DNA of 64,000 nt from Periplaneta americana (taxonomy: Eukaryota > Arthropoda > Insecta > Blattodea > Blattidae). The stretch spans positions 29,229,812-29,293,811 of the forward strand of contig NC_091125.1 of assembly GCF_040183065.1 (NCBI RefSeq). Direction: 5' to 3'. The translations under genes were made by a program, and so were the position numbers. The notes under the pieces were generated by a model. That model was not told the origin of the DNA. It did not search any database and was given only the letters and a program-made list of their open reading frames with translations. Position 1 is the stretch's first letter. Each line of letters begins with the position of its first letter. Below, one piece after another: positions 11,070 to 21,345 of this stretch.

Positions 11070-12060
11070 CAGCCAACTCTGGATATAGTGAACTCGGTTA
11101 TAGTCAACATTCGGCTTTAGTGAACCTAAATCGTTGCTCCTGACCCGCATACATTAAAAACTACATTAATATTTCCGTTTATAGTGAACCTTAAAAATTG
11201 AAGTTACAAGAGTTGTATCCTGACAAATTCTTATTTGAAATCAGACGTTATTGTATAAAATTAAAGAATGTGTTGAGAACAATATTCCAAGTTTCTTACT
11301 CCTTTAGTCAAAGGACAAAGTAGGATTAGTGATTCCTAGACAATGAGCTGTACTGTAAATCCAGGCAACGCGTGACGACCTTGCCTCACTCCACCGTCGA
11401 AGGGTTGACATTCTGTTCTCAGGCACACTACTGTACTGTTATTTCCAATCCTCCACCGTCAAAGTGTTGCCTTTTGTTCTCAGAAACTTTTCCATTATGA
11501 CGGATAGCGTCGAAACAACGGAAAATGAAATTGTCTTCTTTTATTAGAAGGGGACGGAATTATGTCCAGAGCATACATGAAGGTAAGATTCCGATGGCTT
11601 TGAAACTCCATCAACCCTTCTTAGTTTCCATAAGTGACCCCGGAAATTCCAAGGCTGAGTACGCAGTCACACCATAACAGCGTTTGTCATTTCTACCTGA
11701 TCAGTCTGTTTCTAGTGTTGGAACAGTGAATGTACTGTATAGAAATGTCGAAGCGTAAAGTGTTTTCTTTGGAAGATAAGACGAATATTATAAATGACAT
11801 TGAACGTGGTCTTTCGCAAGCGGACGTGAGTCGACAGCATAGTTTAAGTAAATCAACTGTGAGTAACAGTAAACAGTATAATGTATTCCACAAAGAAATA
11901 TTTTAATTAGTCTACTGTACAGTATGTTATTTTCTTGTTCACAATTTCATTCATTCCTGCCATTTAAGGTTAGGGGAGAGACACATCGGATTTAGTGAAC
12001 CTCGGACATAGTGAACGAAATATGCAAGTCCGCAGAGGTTCACTATATCCGAATTGACTG
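11070..12060 (+). mobile_element. pogo/Tigger-type transposon, internally deleted, TA flanked
   Basis: Left end CAGCCAACTCTGGATATAGT at 11070 and right end, complemented, CAGTCAATTCGGATATAGTG at 12060 form imperfect inverted repeats. Each is flanked by TA (11068-11069; 12061-12062). Extra copies of TAGTGAAC lie near both ends, as subterminal repeats. The element codes for a CENP-B-type helix-turn-helix (11745-11906) but lacks the DDE catalytic domain. Its right edge touches a LINE RNase H remnant. Confidence 0.85.
11745..11906 (+). CDS. Truncated pogo/Tigger transposase: CENP-B N-terminal HTH only
   Basis: A 53-codon frame from ATG 11745 to TAA 11904-11906. It starts MSKRKVFSLEDKTNIINDIE and continues RGLSQADVSRQHSLSKSTVS. 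This is the Psq/CENP-B N-terminal HTH: a basic start, helix 1 with ED-K-x-x-I, then Q-A-D-V-x-R and S-K-S-T-V in the recognition helix. Full transposases of the family run to roughly 500 residues with a second HTH and a DDE domain; both are missing. It could at most make a DNA-binding fragment, or be relic sequence. Start choice follows the conserved MSKRK opening. Confidence 0.75.
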   Translation: MSKRKVFSLEDKTNIINDIERGLSQADVSRQHSLSKSTVSNSKQYNVFHKEIF

Positions 12061-12062
12061 TA

Positions 12063-12800
12063 TATTTTTAGATTTTAAAGCAGTAATACAGGTCGACTCG
12101 AGAGCCGCCATCCAAACAGTCTCGTCAAACCATCCTACAGAAACAACAGCCACAACCAAAATAAAGCAACCCCTAAAATACCTTGTGAGAAGAAACAAGA
12201 AGGTTGTGTTCCAACGGATACCCTCTCATGTAGGAATCGAGGCAATGAGTCAGCTGAATTATTGGCCAAGAACGGAACACAGTTACAACTCTGTCAAAAA
12301 CCTATTCCATCAGTCATTGGAAAAGTTTGTTCGTAGAAGAATTTTGGAAGGTTATAAAATAGACTTTGTAAATGATTTAAACGGATGAGAAGACATTCAA
12401 GATTGCTGGGAAACATTCAGTGCCAGATCAAGAAAGGAAGCAATGTGCTGTAATAGCTACAGATCATACAAATAGGGGAATTCGTTCTGGTTTTATGTTA
12501 ATTGGCTTTATATTAATTGTTGTAGAAATAAAATTAACGGTTCCTGGAATTGGTGAAACACCAGCTAAGTGTAATGAGAAAATTGCTAAATTTAGATTAA
12601 CAACATGGCACGACTGCATAGCTAATCATCTTAAAAAGATAAGAATACTCACAACTGACAAATGCTTCCTCCCCTCCCCATTTGCAGTGCCGGCGTTATG
12701 GTGAACTCGGATCATCTTCTAGTATGTCCAGGTTTAGATGCAGACCCCAGAGACAAAGAAGTAGTACTTGTAAATTGTACTGGGATGCCAGGTTTTGTAT
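12063..12800 (+). pseudogene. LINE remnant: RNase H and Cys-His tail
   Basis: The plus frame from about 12075 reads IQVDSRAAIQTVSSNHPTE, then KKVVFQRIPSHVGIEA. These are the D-S-x-A-A and IPSHVGI motifs of the RNase H domain in jockey/R1/I-type LINEs. After frameshifts, [19 protein letters not shown] (about 12570-12640) and a shifted MNSDHLLVCPGLD-like piece (about 12700-12735) match the terminal FRL-T-GHDCL...SEHLL-C-P module of such LINEs. Frame changes and lost cysteines show it is dead. It begins at the edge of the Tigger element, so the upstream part may have been lost. Confidence 0.75.
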
Positions 12801-12903
12801 GAACCTGTTGTAATTTTCATTAGTTAGCCCTACTTTGTACTTCTGGTAAACACTAAATGATTTAATAACGATCCCTAGTAATAACTCTCGCTTCATTACT
12901 CTT

Positions 12904-12972
12904 CATTGTCGTAGTCATCGTCGTCGTCGTCGTCATCATCATCATCATCATTATCATCAGCATCATCCAAGC
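12904..12972. repeat. (GTC)n/(ATC)n trinucleotide tract
   Basis: A compound run of CGT and CAT triplets, then mixed triplets to 12972. Confidence 0.85.
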
Positions 12973-13149
12973 AAGCTTTATACCTAGTTATTCCTTGCAG
13001 CCTCAATAGACTTTGTCATCTGTTCAGAGGCCTTCCTATTAATCTCCTTTCAGTTGGTCGGTAATTATTAAGTAGCCTACTATATTTATATTGGCATTGA
13101 AATTGCTTGTAGTATAAGAACTAGGAAGAGTGGTAATTTTTGTAATAAT

Positions 13150-14751
13150 ATGAAACAACTACAGTCTTCTATGTTTTTGTTCCCTGTAACAGAAAATGAA
13201 TTAATTAAACATATTTCCTCATTAAAAAATAACATAAGCCCTGGTGAAGATGCTATACCCTCCAAAATATTTAAACTGTTCAGTATTTTCTTGTCTAAAC
13301 CGCTTGTTCATGTATTTAATTTGTGCTTCTTACATGCTAAATTTCCAGATAAATTGAAAAATGCTATAATTGTCCCTATTTTCAGATCAGGAGATAAAAA
13401 ATGCATGAACAATTACCGACCAATATCTTTACTCTCATGTATATCTAAACTCTTAGAAAAATGCATAAAAAGTCGTCTATTAAATTATTTGGATAAATAC
13501 AACGTACTTTCTTCAAATCAATTCGGTTTTAGAAATAAACTTGGCACAGATAACGCTATTTCATGTGTTACAAACAAAATCATATGTGAGTTAGACCGAG
13601 GGAATAAATGCTTGGGTATATTTTTGGATATTCGAAAAGCATTTGATACCGTTAATCATGATATTTTATTAGAGAAATTAAACTTGTTAGGCATTAATGG
13701 TCCTGTTCTAAGTTTATTTAAGTCATATTTAAATAACAGAAAACAAGTAACTAAAATTAATAATGAATTTAGTTTTACTCAAAACATAAAAGTAGGGGTC
13801 CCTCAGGGCACAGTTCTTGGTACAATTTTATTCTTGATTTGTATAAATGATTTGTTATTAACTGATTTACGCAAATATAATGGGATTATATATTCATACG
13901 CGGATGATACCATAATTCTTTTTGGTGAAAAATCTTGGGAAGGCACTTATATTAATGCGAATAATGGATTACAGATAATTAAAGAGTGGTTTGATTCAAA
14001 CACTCTTTCCTTAAACACATCCAAAACAACTGTTGTTCCATTTTCACTAAGGTCCAGTGGTCTTCAATCTCCTCAATCTTCTTTTAGGCTCAAAATTCAT
14101 TATTCAGATTGTTCTTCTCAAAATTGTGAATATCCCATATTAACCGAATCCTCAGAAGTTAAGTATTTAGGCATTACAATCGACCAACACTTACGATGGA
14201 ACAAACATATTACATATTTATGCAATAGATTACATAAAACAATTTATATCTTTGTTATACTTCGGTCATATTTACCAATTAATATTTTACATCTCATTTA
14301 TTTAGCTTTATTTCAATCCATTCTCCAGTATGGAATTTTAGGGTGGGGAAATGCTTGTAATTCTAATCTCACTCCACTAATACTTATTCAGAAAAGAATT
14401 ATTACAATATGCCTTAATAAACCAATTGATTACACATCTGAGCTTTTGTTTACTGATTTTAATGTTTTGAAAATTAAACAGATTTATTATATTGCCTTAT
14501 TAATCTTCATACATAAAAACCGTAATAAATTCAAATTGTATCATCATAAATATGGAACTAAAAGATCCGATTTTATACGACTAGAGGAACCAAAGTGTTT
14601 CACAAGTACAGCTCTGAGCTATGGTACCTGCTTTGGTCCAAGGTTATACAATAACATAATTGATAAATACCCAAATTTTGAAAATTTTAGTATCAGAAAT
14701 TTCAAAAATAGTGTTAGGAATTTAATTTTTAAAGAATGTATATTGATTTAA
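13150..14751 (+). CDS. LINE reverse transcriptase, intact frame, 5' truncated
   Basis: A 533-codon frame for a non-LTR retrotransposon RT, which would copy element RNA into DNA at a nicked target. Motifs in order: SPGEDAIPSKIFK (about 30-42), NYRPISLLS (about 88-96), catalytic Asp160 in FLDIRKAFD, GVPQGTVLG (about 215-223), YADDT with Y250 and catalytic D252/D253, then KYLGITIDQHLRW in the thumb and QYGILGWG further on. It resembles the CR1/L2/jockey-like group. The frame stays open upstream of this Met to 13072, reading IGIEIACSIR...NNMKQLQSS, and is closed by TAA 13069-13071. The Met is therefore internal and the endonuclease part was lost by 5' truncation. All visible catalytic residues are present. 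Nothing shows it is expressed. Confidence 0.9.
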   Translation: MKQLQSSMFLFPVTENELIKHISSLKNNISPGEDAIPSKIFKLFSIFLSKPLVHVFNLCFLHAKFPDKLKNAIIVPIFRSGDKKCMNNYRPISLLSCISKLLEKCIKSRLLNYLDKYNVLSSNQFGFRNKLGTDNAISCVTNKIICELDRGNKCLGIFLDIRKAFDTVNHDILLEKLNLLGINGPVLSLFKSYLNNRKQVTKINNEFSFTQNIKVGVPQGTVLGTILFLICINDLLLTDLRKYNGIIYSYADDTIILFGEKSWEGTYINANNGLQIIKEWFDSNTLSLNTSKTTVVPFSLRSSGLQSPQSSFRLKIHYSDCSSQNCEYPILTESSEVKYLGITIDQHLRWNKHITYLCNRLHKTIYIFVILRSYLPINILHLIYLALFQSILQYGILGWGNACNSNLTPLILIQKRIITICLNKPIDYTSELLFTDFNVLKIKQIYYIALLIFIHKNRNKFKLYHHKYGTKRSDFIRLEEPKCFTSTALSYGTCFGPRLYNNIIDKYPNFENFSIRNFKNSVRNLIFKECILI

Positions 14752-14885
14752 TATGTATTTGTATGACTTAAATTGTTAAAATTGAAATTGTATTTTCAAA
14801 TTTAATTTATTCCTGTAATTTTTTTTTTCTTGACCCAGTTTGTGTCAAAAAATTATCTTTGTGTTTATCTTTGTGTTTAGATATC

Positions 14886-14918
14886 TCCCTGAGCACGAGT
14901 TTTTCGCTCCTTCAGGGA
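14886..14918 (+). other. Stem-loop in the LINE 3' UTR
   Basis: TCCCTGA (14886-14892) pairs with TCAGGGA (14912-14918), with an inner GAGC/GCTC stem around a T-rich loop. It lies 135 bp after the RT stop codon. 3' UTR hairpins are RT-recognition signals in several LINE clades, but the role here is inferred. Confidence 0.55.
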
Positions 14919-14919
14919 A

Positions 14920-15887
14920 GAACTAAGATTGTATTTTTGTCAATGTTATTTTATTAACAATAAACAATACTAGTTTTGGCAATTGGAGCCAAGCATTCCG
15001 TCAACATGATCCTCCCACTCTTTTCTGACTACAACATTCTTGTAGAAAAATGTGCATTGGGTTCACTCCTAATTCTGCTAAAATAAATTCATTTCGTAAG
15101 TGTGCAACCTTCAGTTTTACAGAAGAAACTCATCACACCAGTGACGTGCGGTGCAATTTTGTGTGAGGGAAGCAATAATACAAATGTACAGTACAAACTG
15201 ATGACAGACAACTCACCTAAATATATTTGAAGACCGAAGCAATTTTCCTCCCTTTAGCAGTAACATCATCGAACGGAAATAAATGATTCAATATCGGCCA
15301 GTATAAGCGCCTCAAGCCAAGATTATGAATACCGAATCCGCCTCGACCAGGCCAGGCGCTCAGAGAAAGAACTTTGTGACATTTCAAGACCAGAGAATTC
15401 ATAGTTCTCACGGTTAAAATATAATTTCTGCAATAAATTTCTTCTTTTTTGCTTTTTGAACACGGGAAACAGTACTTTTCTTGCCTTACATGTACGGCAT
15501 GACTTATCTTTTGTTTACAAGACCAATATTTTTCTAAATTATTAAAACTAATGATAATTATTGCTTTCTATTAAATTATTTTGAATTGTAACAGGTCTAT
15601 TCCTAGCAATACGTTATTGCCTAAATATCGAAATAGCTTTCTCAAGAGTAGCACACATTTGTCTGGACGTAAATTACAGTTGATAGTTTTCTGATAGTCC
15701 AGGCCTCACTACCATTGTAAAAGAATAATCTTATTATTTAATAATTAAACTTAAGTTGTTCTTCCGAATGAAATAATGCAATTGTTGTCAGAGAAAATGT
15801 ATTTAATTTTACATGTTATATTACATGTTTAAATATTTATTTTTATTTACGTAGTTCTTAATTTCATTTATTAATTTACTTATTTCC
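14920..15887. other. LINE 3' flank and unassigned DNA
   Basis: The end of the LINE 3' UTR cannot be fixed. CAGTGACGTGCGGTG at 15133 looks like one end of a hAT element, but no matching right end was found. The minus frame 15217-15411 is unidentified. Confidence 0.3.
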
Positions 15888-15912
15888 TCTTCTTCTTCTT
15901 CTTCTTCTTCTT
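15888..15912. repeat. (TTC)n microsatellite
   Basis: Eight TTC units bounded by CCTCT and AGAGG. Confidence 0.9.
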
Positions 15913-15924
15913 AAGAGGAACACT

Positions 15925-16020
15925 CCGTCATCGATATAGTCCTGGAGTTAGTTGTTCTGGAATGTAGGTTCGAATCCCGTAACAGACCAGGTTTTCTTTT
16001 AGTTTTTTTTTTTTTTTCAA
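15925..16020 (+). mobile_element. Possible tRNA-derived SINE head
   Basis: It contains a B-box-like AGGTTCGAATCCCGT about 30 bp after GAGTTAGTTG, which could be a weak A box, and is followed by a 15-bp T run. No second copy is seen in the window. Confidence 0.35.
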
Positions 16021-16329
16021 ATTGTAAGGAGAATTTCAGGGTGATCCCACAGTGAATCTTCAAATCTGTCTCTTTATTATCAATTCTATCGACGATAGCT
16101 AACAATACAGTTGATACAACTCCGTTAAATAACAGATTAAAACACATAGAATTTCTCCTCTTCGCTAATGAGATGTGCTTAAATGAGAGAAGTATCGCTA
16201 TTTGAACGACTGGAAATTTGACGTTTCCAGTCGGGGAGTCTAAGGAAAATTTCTGGTGTGGCAGAAGTTCTCGGAGTTTTTACACTTTTCCTACCACCTT
16301 TTCACTTTTCAACAATTTACAATTAACCA

Positions 16330-16545
16330 ACTAGTGCAACAGATGGGCAAAGTAGTACTGCCATTGTGTTACATCGACAAATCTGATGATCGTCGGCAGA
16401 CGCAGATATTACCCGTCCATGAGATGTACTCGAGTAAAACAACATAGGACATTACACTGACAACGGACAAACATCATGCCCTAGGCGATAATTGAACCCA
16501 GCTGAGCGTTAAAGCAGTGCACCTCGGCCGTTGCGTAGACGACGG
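16330..16545 (-). mobile_element. Possible tRNA-derived SINE, minus strand
   Basis: The complement holds a B-box-like GGGTTCAATTATCGCC after a tRNA-like GGCCGAGGTGCACTGC stretch, with a non-tRNA body towards 16330. It is diverged and lacks a clear A box. Confidence 0.4.
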
Positions 16546-17799
16546 TGGACAAAATGGTTGCTCGAAATGAGTAAAACAAAGCATATTTAATTTTCTTAAA
16601 TTGAAATAAATGGTGGAGAATGTTATTTCACCCTCTATAAGAAATAACAATGATACTAATAGTAATTTCTCGCAGAAAAACTCTTGTGATAGAAGATTAC
16701 CATCCTGAAAAATGCTAAATATAAACACGTTAAGAGTCATTGTTCCTCCATAACAATGGCTTCTCCCTTGCCTTATTGCAGTGAGAATTGCCGGAAACCG
16801 TCCTATTACTTCATGATTAAAGATTTAATTAGTTGCGTCTAACCTTTACTTCACGCCTTCAAACGAATGTTAATTAAAACACATGCATAAAGATAGCATC
16901 TTGTCTGGTGCTGGCTAGCGTTCAGAGATTGCATTATTCTGAAAGCAGATATTTCCAGTTCAAGATTAGCAAATATATTGTGTAAATGTGAACATAGAGG
17001 CGCTCGCTCGAATATTTACTTTACGTGAGAGTATACTTAGAAATTATTAGCTTTATATAAGACACGCATTTTCGTCTTGCGTGACTAACATTCCTTTGTT
17101 CCCACCGGGACGCCATGACAGTTTTATATTTCAACCAATCACGTCGATAGATTTACCCCCGGAATAGTTCTCTGGCTTGTCCACAAGAGAAATGTCAACC
17201 CTATCACCCCCCCCCTCCACGGGCTGGTCTGCGTGACACACGGATCGCCTCCATATTTATATAATTGTTTTATTATTTTATAACTCATGATTCTGAATTC
17301 TGATCGGATAACACAACAGTGTGGCATACCCAGAAACGTGACTGTTGTGGCAAAGCGACCCACGCTTCTATCATTCAGGAAAGAAAGGAACGTTAGGTTT
17401 ATACACATAGCTGAAATGGTGAATTTGGGTCTTTAAAATATTGAAATAACTATAGAGTACAACTTTACTTGTAATTGTTGTTAGCGAAGCATTTGACGAG
17501 CTTTAAAATATATTATGTTAGTCTGTTAGGACTAATTCTAGGGAGGAGGATTGAATTCTGAACTTTGAGAAACTTCTAGCTTAAAAGCTTTGGACTTTTC
17601 ACCTTATTGGGACTTATTATCTCCAATATTTACGAATTATTTGTATTAATAAAGCCCAATACCTGGAGAGTTATCTCTTAGACGTATGTATGCGGTTCTT
17701 TATCTTTCAGACACCCAAAATATGGCGGAAAATCTAAAGTATCTCTTAAAAATAAAATGATCTTGAAAACATAAATATCAAAACTCATTACTCCGTTTC
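16546..17799. other. No gene recognised
   Basis: No supported feature; a short C run lies at about 17207-17215. The minus frames at 16474-16740 and 17139-17408 match nothing I know. Confidence 0.35.
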
Positions 17800-19070
17800 T
17801 ATTTTCGAAACGTTTTCCTTCCGTCAGACAAAAATATCAATTAAATTATACTGCTAATAATTTAGGGGAACTGTTTGGAAGTCATTTTGGGGCTAAGAGG
17901 GATGAAGTTACAGGAGAATGGAGAAAGTTACACAACACAGAGCTGCACGCATTGTATACTTCACCTGACATAATTAGGACCATAAAATCCAGACGTTTGA
18001 GATGGGCAGGACATGTAGCACTTATGGGCGAATCCAGAATTGCATATAGAGTGTTAGTTGGGAGGCCGGAGGGCAAAAGACCTTTGGGGAGGCCGAGACG
18101 TAGATGGGAAGATAATATTAAAATGGATTTGAGGGAGGTAGGATATGATGGTAGAGACTGGATTAATCTTGCTCAGGATAGGGACCAATGGCGGGCTTAT
18201 GTGAGGAGGGCAATGAACCTCCGGGTTCCTTAAAAGCCAGTAAGTAAGTTTGGAAGTCATAGGAAGGCTATTAAACATTTCACTGCCATATAACACACTC
18301 CTTTTTAATAGCACGATAGACTTTCCAGATGGAGTATGAAAGTAATTTTTGACGAATATTTGTACTATGAACTGTTGAATTAGTTACAAAGTTTTCACAG
18401 TTACATAGGCGGAAATTTATTAATGAAAAAATATACTACTGACAAGCCATGGACATTATTTGTAATTTTTTTTAAATGATCCTATACGATTCCCTAGATT
18501 TGGCATCTACTATTAATCTAAATACTTCTTTTTTTTGTAGGAACATACTGTTACTGTCTGTGGAATTACCCCAGAATATTATTCCAAAACTCATTATCGA
18601 GTAGAATTATGCAAAGTATATTGCATAGATCAAATAGCAAAACATGCTGAATTTAATTTGAGGGTAATTTCTTTAATATGATTTTTCCAGTTTAATGCAT
18701 TTTCGATTTGCTAGCCAAGAAAATTGGTTGTCGTTGTTTTTATTATTGGCCTGTTGTTAATTATTGCGCTTTAAATTTGCGAGGTTGAATTTGGACAGGA
18801 TTTAAATTGGATTATATTAAGTTTTATTACAGTTTAATACTACTTTTTTCTTTGGCTGAAAACCAATCACATATTTTGAAGAGAATTCTCTCTCTTGAAG
18901 ATTGGAATGTGTTGGAGTTATTAGCTATAATTACTATACTTGTGTCATCTGCAAATAATATGGAATGACGTACATCTTTTATTAGGGGGTCAAGATCATT
19001 TATAAACACTAGAAAAATTATGGGACCTAGATTCACCCAAAGTATTTATTTTAAACCAGAAGATAATCTT
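17800..19070 (-). pseudogene. LINE-D reverse transcriptase remnant, split by a later LINE
   Basis: Read from 19070 downward. LGPIIFLVFINDLDPLIK and the catalytic box ILFADDTSIV lie in an open frame at 19036-18827. Broken pieces follow: MSFGIIFWGNSTDSN near 18600-18550, a VDAKSRESYRIIFKKLQ-like stretch near 18500, and KSIVLLKRSVLYGSEMFNSL near 18320-18265. The same protein seems to resume at about 17885 with KQFP. The order matches L2/jockey-like LINE C-termini. Frameshifts, stops and an internal deletion between thumb and palm make it inactive. The LINE at 17886-18247 sits inside it. Confidence 0.75.
17886..18247 (+). mobile_element. LINE-B, 5'-truncated insertion with 13-bp target duplication
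   Basis: The flanks are identical: GTTTGGAAGTCAT at 17873-17885 and 18248-18260. The insert holds one frame running to TAA at 18231-18233: GAKRDEVTGEWRKLHNTELH, then SRRLRWAGHVALMGESR, RPLGRPRRRWEDN and WRAYVRRAMNLRVP. This is the C-terminal tail of a LINE protein. After the stop comes CCAGTAAGTAAG, a short (TAAG)n tail instead of poly(A). A near-identical but longer copy lies at 61728-62220. The insertion interrupts the LINE-D remnant and so is younger. Confidence 0.9.
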
Positions 19071-19828
19071 ATGCGGAGCGAGTTAAAATCCTAATTTATC
19101 ATCCATGAGCTGAGAATCTTGAGCTGTGTTGCTTGTAATGAGGAACAATTCGTGTCGGCGACTCACCCAGTTGTCGTGACAAAAGTCGGATCCGATCCCG
19201 ATCCGAGCCACAGGCCAGGAGGAGTACGTACCTGCAATAAATAAGAGTTGAAGCCCATCCTTTCAAGTACCTTATTTCTCAATACAACAAGCCCCTAAGA
19301 AGACCAGCTAATTAAAGGGTACATACAGAATGCAAGCTTATAATAAGCGCCTGGCAATATAATTTAATTTATTTACCAGTCATTAATACAGACTGACCAT
19401 TAGTTTGTATGACGCTGTGCCAATACAAATAATTATAACCATATACACACAACACATCCAAACAGGGCGGTGTAGGTTCTAGAAACTTACTCCTAAACTC
19501 CAGTAGTGGTTAACTTACATCGCAAATAAAATAACTGTTTTAAAATTAAAGTATTAAGGACTTTTTACATAAGTTGAAATCATGGACCCTAGTGTTAAAG
19601 GAATTAGCCATGTATTTGCCACAAAAATTAATATTTTTGTTATTTTTTAAATTATAGTGAAGAGTTGCGTGATTCTAAATTGATACGTTCTTTATAAATT
19701 AATTTATTGAATTATGCATATTTCATTATTTATTCATTTTGGTAGTATTTTCAATAATACGAATATCTGGAGATCGTTATTGATGTGCGAAAATATGGCT
19801 TTATGACTAGTAATGTACTTCAAACTAT
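19071..19828. other. No gene recognised
   Basis: AT-rich, with no supported coding or RNA feature. Confidence 0.4.
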
Positions 19829-19857
19829 GAATAATAATAATAATAATAATAATAATG
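19829..19857. repeat. (AAT)n microsatellite
   Basis: Nine AAT units immediately upstream of SINE A. Confidence 0.9.
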
Positions 19858-20100
19858 TCCACACCTGTGGAGTAACGGTCAGCGCGTCTTGCTGCGAAAC
19901 CAGGTGGTCCGGGTTCGATTCCCGGTCGGGGCAAGTTACTTGGTTGAGGTTTTTCCCGGGGTTTTCCCTCAACCCAATATGAGCAAATGCTGGGTAACTT
20001 TCGGTGCTGGACCCCGGACTCATTTCACCGGCATTATCACCTTCATCTCATTCAGACGCTAAATAACCTAAGCTGTTGATAAAGCGTCGTAAAATAACTT
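19858..20100 (+). mobile_element. tRNA-derived SINE (family A), full copy
   Basis: The head has an A-box-like TGGAGTAACGGTCAGCGCG and a B box in GGGTTCGATTCCCGG. The body includes CTGGGTAACTTTCGGTGCTG and the end CAGACGCTAAATAACC...AAGCGTCGTAAAATAA. A second copy with clean target duplications is at 26452-26697 and a minus fragment at 55846-55962. The A-rich tail runs into (AAT)n shared with the next, oppositely oriented SINE. Confidence 0.85.
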
Positions 20101-20141
20101 AATAAAATAAAAAAAAAAAAAATAATAATAATAATAATAAA

Positions 20142-20395
20142 CCGTGGCGCTATAGCCCGTGAAGGGCCTAGACCGACCAGCTGGCTCCTGGCCTCACGCC
20201 CACATGCCGAAGCAGAGGTGGACGATCATCCAATCAGAATGGAGGTATCGTGTGGATACCACGATGATCCCCCCAGCCGTTATAGCTGGTATTCGCAACC
20301 GGATTTCGCTACCTATCGTAGCTCCCCAAGTGCATCACGATGCTGGGTGGGCGCCGGTCCCATACACTGGCCGAAATTTCATGAGAAAACTTCCA
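20142..20395 (-). mobile_element. tRNA-derived SINE (family D), 5'-truncated, minus strand
   Basis: It matches in reverse the body of the full copy at 39966-40308: CATCGTGATGCAC, CTACGATAGGTAGCGAAATC, CACGATACCTCCATTCTG and the end AGGGCTATAGCGCCACGG. The tRNA-like head is missing. It joins the 3' end of SINE A tail-to-tail across an (AAT)n tract. Confidence 0.85.
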
Positions 20396-20519
20396 AACTA
20401 TGAAAGTATTACAAAATGCTTAAATATTAACAATCTGACTACTATCGTACAGAAATATAAGAACGTGAGAAAATTGAGTAACCTAAATACTATCAAACTA
20501 TGAGAAGAATGGGTGGAGA

Positions 20520-21313
20520 AGAGAAAAATTCTCTCCGGCACCGGGACTCGAACCCGGGTTTTCAGCTCTACGTGCTGAAGCTTTATCCACTAAGTATGTT
20601 GAAGGTTTATTTTCAGTCGTTGACTTTACTATTTTATATAATGTTTCTAGATGTTAACCTTTACATAATAAATTATATGACGTATGAACGTTTTCGTTGA
20701 GCCTGTCAACATCATCAGATACAAACTGTCATTTTACAATATCAATGTTCTCAGTGTTATCTACACAATCTACACATACAATACATATTTATTATCATAT
20801 GGGGATGAAATCTAATTAAAATTATATGAATTAGCTTTCTAATGTTCCATTGTGGATACCCCAAATGTCAACATTTAAAATATACTTATACTATTTTTGC
20901 AAGTCATCACATGAAGAAAATATTATAACGATATAGTGATATAAGGCTAAAAATGACATTAAAATATATGCAAAAATAGTATAAGTACATTTTAAATGTT
21001 GACATTTGGGGTATCCACAATGGGACATTAGAAAGCTAATTCATATAATTTTAATTAGATTTCATTCCCATATGATAATAAATATGTATTGTATGTGTAG
21101 ATTTTGTAGATAACACTAAGAACATTGATATTGTAAAATGACTGTTTGTATCTGATGATGTTGACAGGCTCAACGAAAACGTTCATACGTCATATAATTT
21201 ATTATGTAAAGGTTAACATCTAGAAACATTATATAAAATAGTAAAGTCAACGACTGAAAATAAACCTTCAACATACTTATAGACTTTTCTGAAAATCACG
21301 CAAAATGAATTAC

Positions 21314-21345
<32 letters not shown>

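Noticed and set aside
15133..15420. Possible hAT element starting CAGTGACGTGCGGTG with a minus frame at 15217-15411
   Set aside because: No matching inverted end or 8-bp flank was found, and the frame lacks hAT motifs.
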